Source: Anoxynatronum sibiricum
GTDB taxonomy: Bacteria; Bacillota; Clostridia; Peptostreptococcales; Tindalliaceae
Length of the DNA: 64,000 bases
Assembly: GCF_039414295.1 (NCBI RefSeq)
Contig: NZ_JBCITM010000007.1
Location: 124,001 to 188,000, forward strand
Reading direction: 5' to 3'
Shown here: in pieces, positions 17,265 to 26,768 of the stretch
How the letters are laid out: each line of letters begins with the position of its first letter
Position numbering within the stretch: position 1 is the first letter of the stretch
Translations under genes and position numbers: made by a program
Notes under the pieces: generated by a model
What the model saw: only the letters and a program-made list of their open reading frames with translations
Databases searched by the model: none
Told to the model about the DNA's origin: nothing

Positions 17265-18607
17265 GCTTTTGCCACCTCCAGACCTTTCACCAGCCGCTGA
17301 ATGTCATCCAGGGTGCGTTTTTCCGTCACGCAGAAGAGCAGGCTGTTGGGTTGATCCTGGTAATGTTTCCCCAGTTCATAGCCACCCAGAATCCCCTCTT
17401 TCAAAAGGGCTTCATTGACAGCCGCCGGCGATGTGGGCACCTGCACTGCAAATTCCTTGAAGAAGGGCTTGTCGAAAGCCCGCTTGTAACCTTCCACCTT
17501 CTCGATTTCCGCCAGGGCGTGATGGGCTTTTTTGTAAGACTGGCGCGCCACTTCCTGGATGCCTTTCTTACCCAGCACCGACATATACACCAACGCTGCC
17601 AGGGCGTTCAGCGCCTGGTTGGAGCAGATGTTGGAGGTGGCTTTTTCTCGGCGGATATGCTGTTCCCGGGTCTGCAGGGTTAACACATAGCCAGTTTTGC
17701 CTTCAATATCGGTGGTTTGACCGGCAATACGGCCGGGCATCTTGCGCATCAGTTTGGTGGTGGCCGCCATGAATCCCAGATAGGGGCCGCCGTAGCTCAT
17801 GGGGTTTCCCATGGCATGGCCTTCACCCACCACAATGTCGGCGCCCAAATCTCCTGGCGCTTTCAAAATGCCCAGGGAAATGGGATCCACATTCATAATG
17901 AGCAGGCCCTTGACTTCGTGAATCATTTTTTCGACTTCTTCCACCTCTTCAATAATGCCGAAGAAGTTGGGATTCTGTAAAATGACACCGGCTGTTTCTT
18001 TGGTGATCATCGCCTTCATTTTTTCCAGATCGGTGACACCTGCTGAGGCCGGTACTGTTTCCACCTTCAACCCGTTGAAATGGGCGTAAGTGTTCAGCAC
18101 CTGGCGAGTTTCCGGATGCACGGTTTCTGAAATAAGAATGGCCTTGCGCCGGGTGGCATCCGCCGCCATGCTGGCTGCCTCTGCCGTGGCTGTGGAGCCG
18201 TCGTACATGGAGGCATTGGAAAGATCCATCCCAGTGAGGTTGGCAATCATGGTCTGAAATTCAAAAATGGCCTGCAGGGTCCCCTGGCTGATTTCTGCCT
18301 GATAGGGGGTGTAAGCGGTGTAGAATTCTGATCGGCCGGTGATGTGTTTCACCACCGTGGGAATGTAATGGTCATAGGCACCGGCTCCCAGAAAACTCAG
18401 GAGCTCGCCGGTGGGTTTGTTTTTTCCCGCCAGACCGTTCATCAGCCGCTGCACTTCAAGCTCTGACTTTGGTGCCTCCAGGTTCAGTTCCCGGCCAAGG
18501 CGCACTTCTTTGGGGATGTCGGCAAACAGCTCTTCCAACTCTTTCATCCCCAGCGTATCCAACATGTATTTCACATCTTCTTCGGTGTGGGGAATATATG
18601 GAAACAT
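17261..18607 (-). CDS. gcvPA: glycine dehydrogenase (decarboxylating) subunit 1
   Basis: The 448-residue partner of GcvPB; together they form the alpha2beta2 P-protein. Family features are YIPHTEEDVKYMLDTLG at the N-terminus, FLGAGAYDHYIPTVV, TAYTPYQAEISQGTLQ and NPNFFGIIE. The start at 18607 is fixed by AGGAGG six nt before the ATG, and it lies one base after the gcvH stop. Confidence 0.97.
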   Translation of the reverse strand: MFPYIPHTEEDVKYMLDTLGMKELEELFADIPKEVRLGRELNLEAPKSELEVQRLMNGLAGKNKPTGELLSFLGAGAYDHYIPTVVKHITGRSEFYTAYTPYQAEISQGTLQAIFEFQTMIANLTGMDLSNASMYDGSTATAEAASMAADATRRKAILISETVHPETRQVLNTYAHFNGLKVETVPASAGVTDLEKMKAMITKETAGVILQNPNFFGIIEEVEEVEKMIHEVKGLLIMNVDPISLGILKAPGDLGADIVVGEGHAMGNPMSYGGPYLGFMAATTKLMRKMPGRIAGQTTDIEGKTGYVLTLQTREQHIRREKATSNICSNQALNALAALVYMSVLGKKGIQEVARQSYKKAHHALAEIEKVEGYKRAFDKPFFKEFAVQVPTSPAAVNEALLKEGILGGYELGKHYQDQPNSLLFCVTEKRTLDDIQRLVKGLEVAKA

Positions 18608-18608
18608 A

Positions 18609-18992
18609 TTATGCCTCCTCTTCACAGAAACGCTCGTAGTCAGCAGGTGTCATCAGTTCATCCAGCTGGCTTTTGTTGGTGATCTTAAATTTCAGGAACC
18701 AGTTTTCCAGCGGCGACTGATTGATCTGACCCGGGTCATCTTCCAGCTCAGTGTTGATTTCGGTCACAACGCCGTCCAAAGGCATGTACATGTCTGCAGC
18801 AGCCTTTACAGATTCCACCACTCCGAAGGAATCACCAGCACTGTATTCTTCATCCACTTCCGGCAGTTCCACAAACACAATATCTCCCAGTGCTTTTGAT
18901 GCGAACTCCGTCAGTCCCACATAGGCTTCCTCTCCCTGTACATCCACCCACTCGTGCTCATTGGTAAACAGCAGGTCTTTCATAACTCTCAT
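18609..18992 (-). CDS. gcvH: glycine cleavage system H protein
   Basis: The 127-residue lipoyl carrier of the glycine cleavage system. The lipoylated lysine is Lys63 in VVESVKAAADMY, and the conserved TNEHEWV and GDIVFVELP stretches flank the lipoyl fold. AGGAGG stands 7 nt before the ATG at 18992. The gene lies between gcvT and gcvPA; the 91-nt gap to gcvT contains short TTGATGTTGA direct repeats. Confidence 0.97.
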   Translation of the reverse strand: MRVMKDLLFTNEHEWVDVQGEEAYVGLTEFASKALGDIVFVELPEVDEEYSAGDSFGVVESVKAAADMYMPLDGVVTEINTELEDDPGQINQSPLENWFLKFKITNKSQLDELMTPADYERFCEEEA

Positions 18993-19083
18993 GTTCAGTC
19001 CTCCTCATTTTCATGTTTTTGGGGTTTCCTTTGGTATTGCTTGATGTTGATTGATGTTGATGCTTATTGATAGAACCTGGGAG

Positions 19084-20196
19084 TTATCCCCGGGCCTTGG
19101 TTCTCTTTCGATAAAGGGGCAGTTTCACGATTTTTGCCTTCACCTGTTTGTTTCGAATCTGAACTTCCAGCGTTTCGGCACCTGTCACTTTTTGCCTGTC
19201 CACCAGGGCCTGCCCCACGTTTTTATTCAATGTGGGAGACAAATAACCCGTGGTGACAAAGCCGATTTTTTCACCATTAAGCAGCACTTCATAATCACTG
19301 CGGGCAATGCCCCTTTCAATGAGTTCGAAGCCCACCAGCTTCCGGGGCGGCCCTTGCTCTTTCTGTTGAGCCAGCACTTCCCGGCCGATGAAATCCTCTT
19401 TTTTCAGGGAGACAAAGTATCCCAGTCCCGCTTCAAGCGGAGTGATGCTGTCGGAGATCTCATGCCCGTACAGGGGTAAACCGGCTTCAAAGCGCAGGGT
19501 GTCACGGCACCCCAAACCAGCCGGTTTGACTCCTTTGGATGCACCGGCTTCCATAATAGCCACCCAGACTTTCTCCAGTTCGTTCCAAGAGGTGTATACC
19601 TCAAAACCATCCTCACCGGTGTATCCGGTGCGGGAAACCAAACACTGCACTCCGGCAATGGCAACGTTGTCTTTGAAATTGAAGAAACCAATTTCAGACA
19701 GATTGGTGTCTGTCAGAGACTGCAGGATTTCTTCTGCCAGAGGTCCCTGCAGGGCCAGCTCTCCTGTCTCGGAAGACTGGTTGGTGAGACTCACCTGGTA
19801 TCCGGCGGCCTGCTCCTGCATCCAGACCACGTCTTTATCCACATTGCCGGCGTTAATCACCAAGAGGTACCGGTCAGACTCATATCGGTAAACCAGCAGA
19901 TCATCCACCACGGTTCCGTTAGGGTAACACATCATGGTGTAGAGAATCTCGCCGTTGACCATGGCTGAAAAATCATTGGTCAGCAGCTTTTGTAAATATG
20001 CCAGCGCCTCCGGTCCCTCCACCAGCACCTCGCCCATGTGTGACACATCAAACATCCCGGCCTGCTCGCGGACGGCATTGTGCTCCGCAACGAGCCCCTC
20101 ATACTGCACCGGCATTTCCCAGCCGGCATAGACCACCATTTTACCGCCATTGGCTGCGTGCCAGTCCGTCAATGGTGTTTTTCTTGATTCTTCCAT
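19084..20196 (-). CDS. gcvT: aminomethyltransferase (glycine cleavage T protein)
   Basis: T-protein releases ammonia from the aminomethyl-lipoyl H protein and passes the one-carbon unit to tetrahydrofolate, forming 5,10-methylene-THF. At 370 residues it shows the family motifs HNAVREQAGMFDVSHMGE, GYTGEDGFEV, LGCRDTLRFEAGLPLYGHE and FVTTGYLSPTL. It is the first gene after the glycine riboswitch, with AGAGGAGG six nt before the ATG. Its product can feed the folD/fhs enzymes encoded 12 kb away. Confidence 0.97.
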   Translation of the reverse strand: MEESRKTPLTDWHAANGGKMVVYAGWEMPVQYEGLVAEHNAVREQAGMFDVSHMGEVLVEGPEALAYLQKLLTNDFSAMVNGEILYTMMCYPNGTVVDDLLVYRYESDRYLLVINAGNVDKDVVWMQEQAAGYQVSLTNQSSETGELALQGPLAEEILQSLTDTNLSEIGFFNFKDNVAIAGVQCLVSRTGYTGEDGFEVYTSWNELEKVWVAIMEAGASKGVKPAGLGCRDTLRFEAGLPLYGHEISDSITPLEAGLGYFVSLKKEDFIGREVLAQQKEQGPPRKLVGFELIERGIARSDYEVLLNGEKIGFVTTGYLSPTLNKNVGQALVDRQKVTGAETLEVQIRNKQVKAKIVKLPLYRKRTKARG

Positions 20197-20285
20197 AACG
20201 CGCCTCCTCTCTATTCCCTACCATACCCCGCAAATCACTGCCTCATTCATGTGAATCATTAAACAGAAAACCCGCAAACCGGCAC

Positions 20286-20335
20286 GAAAAAAGGACACAC
20301 AAACCCATCACTTGGTGATGGTGTCAGTATGTCCT
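20286..20335 (-). terminator. riboswitch expression-platform terminator
   Basis: On the minus strand a stem of AGGACATAC with GTGTGTCCT, and inside it CCATCAC-3-GTGATGG, is followed by six T. It begins where the last helix of the second glycine aptamer ends, so folding of the aptamer and of the terminator can exclude each other. Confidence 0.85.
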
Positions 20336-20545
20336 CTGTTATCAGGCCTGAGAGTTTCTGAGAAAACGGTGCTCGGCATCATCCGACGCAGTTTTCACCT
20401 TGCCCCTTCGGCGTTCCCTGAGGAACTTTCCAGAGTCCCGTCCAGCCACGATCCTGTTGCCTGAAAGATTCTATACCAGGGGTCCAGTCCGGTATATTGC
20501 TTCTTCGGCTCTCCTTATACTTCGGAGATCTCCCGTGACCTTCAT
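20336..20545 (-). promoter_or_regulatory. tandem glycine riboswitch controlling gcvT-H-PA-PB
   Basis: Read on the minus strand, the first aptamer carries GCCGAAGAAGCAA and TCTTTCAGGC, and the second carries ACTCTGGAAAG, CGCCGAAGGGGCAA and ACTCTCAGG followed by CAGAGGAC. These are the conserved cores of the two-aptamer gcvT-type glycine riboswitch. The following terminator implies an ON switch: glycine binding would prevent termination and allow gcv expression. Confidence 0.93.
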
Positions 20546-20572
20546 TCGGTTATTAAAATGCTTTCTTATTTC

Positions 20573-20601
20573 ATTTTAATTGAGTTTGTCGAAAGATGCA
20601 A
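20573..20601 (-). promoter_or_regulatory. candidate sigma-A promoter of the gcv operon
   Basis: The minus strand shows TTGCAT (20596-20601), a 17-nt spacer and TAAAAT (20573-20578), which would start transcription near 20566, just before the riboswitch. Confidence 0.6.
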
Positions 20602-20603
20602 CA

Positions 20604-20623
20604 ATTGTTATTATAATGACAAT
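20604..20623. promoter_or_regulatory. imperfect 20-bp palindrome upstream of the gcv promoter
   Basis: ATTGTTATTATAATGACAAT has 10-bp arms with a single mismatch and lies immediately upstream of the -35 element. It could be a regulator site or simply the AT-rich end of the preceding gene. Confidence 0.3.
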
Positions 20624-20636
20624 GATTTGGATGAAC

Positions 20637-21797
20637 TCATCTTTTTTCTCTTTCTGATTGAAGCATCTCAACAAAAGCTTCAATTCTCAGCCTTAATTGA
20701 CCAATATCATTTTCTGAGTAATCTGTTTCTATGTGAAGGTATTTCATATCACAGTCCTTAGTGATAAATCGCTTCACTTGTTCTGCCTCCACATTATAAG
20801 TATGGCATGCATGCCAAGTCAGTTCCACCACCCCTTCTACTCGATAACTGTGAATCAACTCTTTTAGCAGCTGAAACCTTCCGGGATTGGGTGTCATACA
20901 TGGACAGGCAATGTTTACATAATATTCGGCCAAAGCAGCAAGAGGCTCCTGATTTTCATTCACCCTTCGACTGACAGTTTTCAGACCACCACATGTTTCC
21001 ATGGCCACAATCACCGCACCACTGTCTTCCAACAAATGCATCACCTTTTTATTGGTGGAAGGACATCCTGTCAAAAGTAAGCGTGGCCTATCTGCCATTT
21101 CCTGCATGAAGGCAGGTTCCCCTTTCCGTTGTTGAAGCAAGGTAATCGCCTCTTTCATTTCCTGAATACGCCTGTCGATATGACAGTCAAATCCACCCCC
21201 GCCGGTAATCACATCTGCTTCTCTTCCAAAGACAAATGGTATGTCCCCTCGATTCAGTTCATAGACTTGTTGGACCGTCTGACGATGCTCGTTGAATAGC
21301 TTGATTTGTTCTCTTAAAGCTTCTTCGGTAATTATATTGCCTGTTTCCCGTTCTAAGATTTCAATCATCCGATGAATTTCATCCATCCATTGCTTCACGC
21401 TGGAAGCCTGTTCATAGGTTTGTGGCAAGTAAAGCACATGTACAGGCTTGACCCCCTTTAACAGCTCAAACATTTTCTTTTTTCCATCACAGGTAGCATC
21501 GGCAAACAGAAAATCACTGTAATGAAAATAGGGGCAGGTATCATCCAAGGCATGTCCATAGCTTGCTTTGATCAAGGGACACAGATTTCTTGGTAGGTGT
21601 TTTTCTGCCGTTGGAATAGGCTTTTCCGTTCCTGCACATAAGGATACCGGGATGGCTTTGGCTGCAGCAATGACCTCTTCCGGCGTAAAAGCACAGTAGA
21701 TCCCCACCACTTTAGCGCCCGCTTCTATCAGATTTCTTCCTTCTTGAAATACATTGGCTTCGATGGTTTCCTGATAATGCTCGCCAAACTGCTTCAT
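20637..21797 (-). CDS. double-cubane-cluster protein / 2-hydroxyacyl-CoA dehydratase-like subunit (copy 1)
   Basis: A 386-residue protein of the HgdB/DCCP family, oxygen-sensitive iron-sulfur proteins that receive electrons from an ATP-driven activase. Cysteines at 35, 54, 73, 88 and 103 (GIYCAF, SLCAG, RNLCPLIK, DTCPYF, ATCDGKKK) plus METCGG, IACPCM and WHACHTYN towards the C-terminus repeat those of copy 2 with identical spacing. The length and the CDGKKKM motif favour the double-cubane reductase branch over true dehydratase subunits; there is no second dehydratase subunit type or CoA-transferase nearby. Its ATG overlaps the stop of the ABC permease by 4 nt, which ties it to the importer. 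The substrate is unknown. Confidence 0.85.
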   Translation of the reverse strand: MKQFGEHYQETIEANVFQEGRNLIEAGAKVVGIYCAFTPEEVIAAAKAIPVSLCAGTEKPIPTAEKHLPRNLCPLIKASYGHALDDTCPYFHYSDFLFADATCDGKKKMFELLKGVKPVHVLYLPQTYEQASSVKQWMDEIHRMIEILERETGNIITEEALREQIKLFNEHRQTVQQVYELNRGDIPFVFGREADVITGGGGFDCHIDRRIQEMKEAITLLQQRKGEPAFMQEMADRPRLLLTGCPSTNKKVMHLLEDSGAVIVAMETCGGLKTVSRRVNENQEPLAALAEYYVNIACPCMTPNPGRFQLLKELIHSYRVEGVVELTWHACHTYNVEAEQVKRFITKDCDMKYLHIETDYSENDIGQLRLRIEAFVEMLQSEREKR

Positions 21798-22834
21798 ACT
21801 AATTCTCCTTCCTGTTGCTTCAGGCTCATCATTAATGCAAAAACGATGGTCCCGTAAGCTATAAAGCTTCGAAAGTACTCACCCAGGGCTGCATTGGCAA
21901 ACAGGTTCTGTCCTGCCATGGGAGAAACAATGAACAGTGTGTGGAACAGAATTAGTCCTTGAAATGCCTGGGTAATAGTGGCCCGCTTCAATGTGGCCCC
22001 GCCCGCCATTAACGCCGCTGCAGCAAAGATGTTCACATTGAGATGCCCTGTGTACACATTCACCACTCCCATATTCTGAATAAACAGCAGATGGCCTAAA
22101 GAAGCCATCATGGTAGAGAGTACAATGGCTTTCTTTCGGGTTTCGTCAATATCTATCCCCAGCTTCTCTGCAATGTCAAGGCTCTCTCCCACCACTCTAA
22201 AACGGTAACCCAGCGGTGTCCTTCTCACATAAGCGATGAATACTGCGACCACTCCAATGATGATAAAGGGTACCATGGAATAGGATCCTCGCACTGTATG
22301 GAGCGTCAGCACACTGTCAAACAAATTCTTGTACATGACGGTGTCCAACATGTTTCTTAACCCAACACCTTTCGACAGCACCAGTTGAGAGTTTCTTACC
22401 GGAATAACCGTTCCATACCCCACCATAAAAACAAGATGATACAGATTGGTGGCCAGAAAACTCATGACAATCCCACAAATCATTTCCTTGCCTTTTGCCC
22501 GATTATACACCCATGCAATCATACATCCACTGAAGTAAGAAAGAATGAGACCAACCGTCAGTGCAAACAACAGCCCTGCCAGACCGGGAACCTGAAAATC
22601 CAGGGCCAGAATCAACCCGACCTGTGCGCTGATGGCACCAATGGAAATGGCAAAGTTGATTCCCATACCCGCCATAATAGGAATGAGCAACGCAAGCACC
22701 ATCACCCCGTTTCTCACGATTCTGGCATACACTTCACCGCCCATATAAGCAAGGCTCAGGCCTGCAGCCTGGATACCTGCGATGGATAGAATGAGGAACA
22801 CCAACGGAACAATGAACTGTCTACCTTTTTTCAT
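21794..22834 (-). CDS. ABC transporter permease, BPD_transp_2 family (1)
   Basis: A 346-residue membrane subunit with about nine transmembrane helices, of the family that includes ribose, branched-chain amino acid and nucleoside (YufP/YufQ, BmpA-type) importers. The N-terminal half has GINFAISIGAISAQVGLI and the C-terminal half ANAALGEYFRSFIAYG. AGGAGG lies 5 nt before the ATG at 22834, and it overlaps the preceding permease by 14 nt. It forms a heterodimeric channel with that permease. Confidence 0.85.
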   Translation of the reverse strand: MKKGRQFIVPLVFLILSIAGIQAAGLSLAYMGGEVYARIVRNGVMVLALLIPIMAGMGINFAISIGAISAQVGLILALDFQVPGLAGLLFALTVGLILSYFSGCMIAWVYNRAKGKEMICGIVMSFLATNLYHLVFMVGYGTVIPVRNSQLVLSKGVGLRNMLDTVMYKNLFDSVLTLHTVRGSYSMVPFIIIGVVAVFIAYVRRTPLGYRFRVVGESLDIAEKLGIDIDETRKKAIVLSTMMASLGHLLFIQNMGVVNVYTGHLNVNIFAAAALMAGGATLKRATITQAFQGLILFHTLFIVSPMAGQNLFANAALGEYFRSFIAYGTIVFALMMSLKQQEGELV

Positions 22835-23855
22835 AGAGACCTCCTCTTCCTTCCTGCAGGAACGCATAGAGTATGATGCCGTTGGTGACCATCATACGGA
22901 TCATTTCCGACATTTCCGGGACCAAGAAGGCGTTTGCCACCGGAACCGATAGTAAGTAAGTGGTCTGATATAAATAGGCTCCCACCAATGCCTGGCTGAC
23001 TGTGGCTTTACTTCTCCCCGCTCCACCGATGAGAAGCGCAGATACCGCAGGGAAAGCCATCATCTGGGCCCCATCATAGAGTTGTACAAACCCATAGCTC
23101 TGAGCATAGACACAAATCCCCATGGCTGCCACCACTGCCGACAAAATGATTCCCAAGGTTCTATGGTGATGAATGTTCAATCCTGACAAAACCGCATAGC
23201 GTTCATTTTGGCGAACGACTTCCATTTCATAGCCAGTCTGGGTCTTCATGAAAAAATGAAGGAGTCCGGCAATCAGCAGCACAAAGCCCATAAGAGCAAC
23301 GGGCACCTGTATGGATCCAATGTTCATGACCAGTGTGTCATCCAGTATTCTTCCAAAATAATGCTCCAGGGAGATACGGGGTCTTAATCCTTGTCCTCCT
23401 ACAGGATAAAGCATTTGACGGTTGGTGAAAGGGGCCATTGTCCAGAAGAGGTTCATCAGGGGAATAAAGGCAAACCCGATGAAGGTGCCCATGATTTCCT
23501 CTCGCCCCTTTAACCGGTTTAACAGCATGGCATACAGGTATCCAAAGGGGACGGCAATGATCATCCCGCACAGCAGGGAAACGCCAAAGCCAGTCCATCC
23601 TGCCAAGCGCCATTCAATGGCCAGGCACATCCCCAGCAGCCCAGCTGAGATACCAATTCCCATGCCAAAATTCACACCTGCGCCCACATGGATCATGGGG
23701 ATGAGAGATAAGACCAGCACCCCATTCATTGCCCATTTTACAATAGAATCGTTGATCAAAGCCGCAAATGGGACTTGCAAAAAGACCATGCATGCCACAA
23801 GAAACAACAAGTACCCAAGAATCATCACTTGGGGTAGCTTCAGATTAATTTTCAT
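22821..23855 (-). CDS. ABC transporter permease, BPD_transp_2 family (2)
   Basis: A 344-residue paralogue of the next permease, with GVNFGMGIGISAGLLGM in the same place as GINFAISIGAISAQ there and GGAGRSKATVSQALVGAYLYQ in the cytoplasmic coupling region. AAGGAG stands 8 nt before the ATG at 23855, which overlaps the end of the ATPase gene by 11 nt. Translation of ATPase, both permeases and the copy-1 double-cubane protein is therefore coupled throughout. Confidence 0.85.
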   Translation of the reverse strand: MKINLKLPQVMILGYLLFLVACMVFLQVPFAALINDSIVKWAMNGVLVLSLIPMIHVGAGVNFGMGIGISAGLLGMCLAIEWRLAGWTGFGVSLLCGMIIAVPFGYLYAMLLNRLKGREEIMGTFIGFAFIPLMNLFWTMAPFTNRQMLYPVGGQGLRPRISLEHYFGRILDDTLVMNIGSIQVPVALMGFVLLIAGLLHFFMKTQTGYEMEVVRQNERYAVLSGLNIHHHRTLGIILSAVVAAMGICVYAQSYGFVQLYDGAQMMAFPAVSALLIGGAGRSKATVSQALVGAYLYQTTYLLSVPVANAFLVPEMSEMIRMMVTNGIILYAFLQEGRGGLYEKR

Positions 23856-25443
23856 CGTCCGTGCTCCTTCGTCTTCCGGCAAAAACCCTGCTAAACTCCG
23901 TTTCTGGCTGTTCCGGGGTTAACACATCCACCACGCATCCCTCATACATAATGGCAATGCGATCACAAATCCTTCTCAGTTCTGAGAGCTCTCCTGAGGA
24001 CACCACAATGGTGAGTCCCCTATCTTCCCGCATTGTAAGGAGCATTTCCAGTATCCGTTCTTTGGAATAGATATCGATGCCCCGAGTCGGTTCACCAATG
24101 AACAATACCTTTGGATGGGTGGTTATGGCTCGGGCAATGCATACTTTCTGTTGATTACCGCCGCTTAACTGGCCCACTGGCTGTTGGTAGCTAAGACACT
24201 TAATCTGGAACTGCTGAATTATCTGATCCGCATACACCTGGATGGCATCCTGCCTTAAAGGGGATAAGCCCTTCAATGATGGGTATTTCAAGAAGCGTTG
24301 CTGATGGCCGCCTTTGCCAATGACAATGTTTTTCCATATGGGGCTGTCCCCCAAGATGCCCAGCTCTTTACGCTCATCCGGCAATAGATACATCCCTTGT
24401 TGAACCAGTTCCTCAACATTCCCCATTTTCATTGTTTTCCCTTGATAAGTCACCGTTCCTTCCACAGGGAGCAGGCCGAAGAGGCCGTAGCCAAACATCT
24501 CCTGGCCTTGTCCAGCCATCCCTGTAATGCCCAGGATTTCCCCCTCATACAGTTCCAAAGCCGTGGGCCTACCAGCCCAAGCACCTGTAGTCCTTCCATA
24601 CTGTTCAAATGACAGAAGCGGCTTCGATCCTTTCTTGATTGTCCGCCTCTTTCCATTAGATGCCTGCAGCACTGTTCTTCCAATCATGTTCTGGGCAATG
24701 GCTGTCACATCAAAGTCAGGTGGGTGATCGTACTGTGCAGCAATGACTCCGTCCCGCAAGACAGTAATGCGGTGACACAGAGCGGCAACCTCTTCCAGAC
24801 GATGTGAGATGAACACCACCGCCGTCCCCCGCTCTGCAATCAATCGAATAGCATTCATCATCCATTTTGCCTCAGTGGGACCAAGGGGTGCCGTTGGCTC
24901 GTCCAAGAGCAGCACTTTTAGATCATTTTTATCCATTTCTCGGGCGATCTCCACCATTTGCTTCATGGAGATGGATAAACGACCCACCAACGTGGCAGGG
25001 TCCAAGGTGATTCCCATATCACGAAAGATTTTTCTTGCATCTTCTCTGTTTTGCTGGCAATGGACATACCCCAGTTGCTTTCCCGCCACTTTTTTTGTCC
25101 AGGACACCAGATGCTCCCGATTTAGCTTAATATTCTCTGCCGCTTCCAGCTCCCTCACCAATGCCAATTCCTGATGAACCATCCCTACACCAGCTTTGTT
25201 GGCATCTTTTGTGCTGTTAAACTTAACTTCATTGCCTTCCATGATGAGGCAGCCTTCATACCCGCCTGTTTCACGAATCACGCGGCTTCCGTAGAGTATA
25301 TTCATTAAAGTGCTTTTTCCAGAACCATTTGCCCCTACGATTCCATGTATTTCTCCAGCCCTCAGGGTGAAACTGACGTCTTTCAATGCAATGCTCTCCT
25401 GAAATATTTTCGTCAGTTTTCTTCCTTCCAGTACAACTGCCAA
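23845..25443 (-). CDS. ABC transporter ATPase with two nucleotide-binding domains
   Basis: A 532-residue RbsA/YufO-type ATPase. The first domain has Walker A GANGSGKST and Walker B LLLDEPTAPL; the second has the signature SGGNQQKVCIARA and FIGEPTRGID, where Gly replaces the usual Asp. In this family one of the two sites is commonly degenerate. The start is a TTG at 25443 with AAGGAGG seven nt before it. It energises the two permeases that follow. Its closest general class is nucleoside, sugar or autoinducer-type importers, but the binding protein here is different from all of those. Confidence 0.88.
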   Translation of the reverse strand: MAVVLEGRKLTKIFQESIALKDVSFTLRAGEIHGIVGANGSGKSTLMNILYGSRVIRETGGYEGCLIMEGNEVKFNSTKDANKAGVGMVHQELALVRELEAAENIKLNREHLVSWTKKVAGKQLGYVHCQQNREDARKIFRDMGITLDPATLVGRLSISMKQMVEIAREMDKNDLKVLLLDEPTAPLGPTEAKWMMNAIRLIAERGTAVVFISHRLEEVAALCHRITVLRDGVIAAQYDHPPDFDVTAIAQNMIGRTVLQASNGKRRTIKKGSKPLLSFEQYGRTTGAWAGRPTALELYEGEILGITGMAGQGQEMFGYGLFGLLPVEGTVTYQGKTMKMGNVEELVQQGMYLLPDERKELGILGDSPIWKNIVIGKGGHQQRFLKYPSLKGLSPLRQDAIQVYADQIIQQFQIKCLSYQQPVGQLSGGNQQKVCIARAITTHPKVLFIGEPTRGIDIYSKERILEMLLTMREDRGLTIVVSSGELSELRRICDRIAIMYEGCVVDVLTPEQPETEFSRVFAGRRRSTDDEN

Positions 25444-25488
25444 GGCTGTTCCTCCTTACCCAATGGTTTCTTGCCCTTCATTTTTGAA

Positions 25489-25521
25489 AAAGAGCTTGGG
25501 CATCAAACTCCCAAGCTCTTT
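25489..25521 (-). terminator. intercistronic hairpin after the binding-protein gene
   Basis: Perfect 12-bp arms AAAGAGCTTGGG and CCCAAGCTCTTT around 9 nt, followed on the minus strand by further T. It lies between the DUF3798 gene and the ATPase gene and probably ends part of the transcripts, giving more binding protein than membrane subunits. Confidence 0.7.
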
Positions 25522-25536
25522 CAATTTTGCCCTGAC

Positions 25537-26709
25537 TTAATAGAAAATAGACTCCATGATCATCAGGTAGAAGTTATCTGCATCCCCATTCATGGGCTCA
25601 AAATCTGTATTCACTCCAAAGGTACGATAGGAAAAATCATCCAAGAACTTTTTGTTCATCACGTCAGTCTTAATGTCCAGATCCTTGTCAATAATTTCCT
25701 TTGCAAGCTCAACGGCGTACTCTGGAAGGAAAATGGTGACGGGCATGGGCCAACCAGAGAGTCTGCCTGTCATATCGGCTGCAGCGGCTTTTTCACTGAT
25801 CATGGCGTTGATTTTGTCATAATTGGCAATATCTTCCGGTGCAATTTCCAGGCTCATCACTGCTGGGTAGGCCTGCGTGGGTGTGGGACAGCACTGTTCT
25901 GCCACCATGAACTTCAACTTAAGGGCTTCATCAAGGATCACATCATACATGGGACAGTTTGTTCCAAAAATGTTGATGTCAGGCCCATACTTTTCTACCT
26001 GTCTTGGCAAATCTTCCCGTAAAAACTGGAGCATCGGGGCTACGCCGTCTCCAGCCTGAGGATCTGGTGTTACCACTTCTACAAACTCCAGGCCCAGTCG
26101 CTCACATGTTTCCTGCATCATGTCTTTCCGTCTAGAGATCATTTCACGGCCAAGGTGTGTGGGGAAAGAATAATGAATAAAGGTTTCCGCTCCCATTTGA
26201 TGGGCCTTTTCTGCAATGGTGACGCCTCGTCTACCCCAGTCTGTGTCCAGATTAATGTCAATGTACTGGGCCATCATTTCCGGATCATCCCAAATGGGCG
26301 CTGTCACTGTAATAATGTCTGGCCGTTGCTCCTTTACTTGCTGAAGACCGGTAATCAGACCGGAGTATCCTGCAGCAATAACAATCGCTTTCATTTCCGG
26401 ATCATCTGCCAGGCTGACAATTTGGCTGACTCCTGTTTCCACTTCTGTGGTAAAATTATCCGGCAAGCTGATATGCTTCACGATGTCCGGGTACTTTTCA
26501 ACCATGTTTTGACCTGCCCGAAACTCATCTTCGCTGGCAGAAAGAGTGGGAGTCACAATGGCAATTTTATATGCCCCCGTCTCTACTGAAGCCGTCTCTT
26601 GCGACTTGGATTCCTGTTCGCCAGATGGCGCCTGTGATGTTTGGGTGCTCCCACAAGCTGTCACCAACAATAAAACCACTGCTAATAAAAATGCAATTTT
26701 TTTGTTCAT
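25537..26709 (-). CDS. DUF3798 family substrate-binding lipoprotein
   Basis: A 390-residue lipoprotein with lipobox LVTACGS and a Ser/Gln-rich tether, then an alpha/beta periplasmic-binding-protein-like fold (YKIAIVTPTLSASEDEF, EMKAIVIAAGYSGLITGL, DIITVTAPIWDDPEM, GPDINIFGTNCPMYD). I recognise it as the uncharacterised DUF3798 family. Its position directly before the ABC ATPase and permeases makes it the likely substrate receptor. Cys-Cys at EQCCPTPTQ and the Cys in GTNCPMYD are unusual for an exported receptor and may matter for ligand or metal binding. No ligand can be assigned. Confidence 0.82.
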   Translation of the reverse strand: MNKKIAFLLAVVLLLVTACGSTQTSQAPSGEQESKSQETASVETGAYKIAIVTPTLSASEDEFRAGQNMVEKYPDIVKHISLPDNFTTEVETGVSQIVSLADDPEMKAIVIAAGYSGLITGLQQVKEQRPDIITVTAPIWDDPEMMAQYIDINLDTDWGRRGVTIAEKAHQMGAETFIHYSFPTHLGREMISRRKDMMQETCERLGLEFVEVVTPDPQAGDGVAPMLQFLREDLPRQVEKYGPDINIFGTNCPMYDVILDEALKLKFMVAEQCCPTPTQAYPAVMSLEIAPEDIANYDKINAMISEKAAAADMTGRLSGWPMPVTIFLPEYAVELAKEIIDKDLDIKTDVMNKKFLDDFSYRTFGVNTDFEPMNGDADNFYLMIMESIFY

Positions 26710-26768
26710 CGTCTCCGCTCCAATCTTTGTATTGTGTCTTCTTTATTTTCTTGCCTGTCGTTGTTGTA

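Noticed and set aside
18993..19083. TTGATGTTGA direct repeats between gcvT and gcvH as a regulatory array
   Set aside because: Only two partial copies in a short gap; they may be chance.
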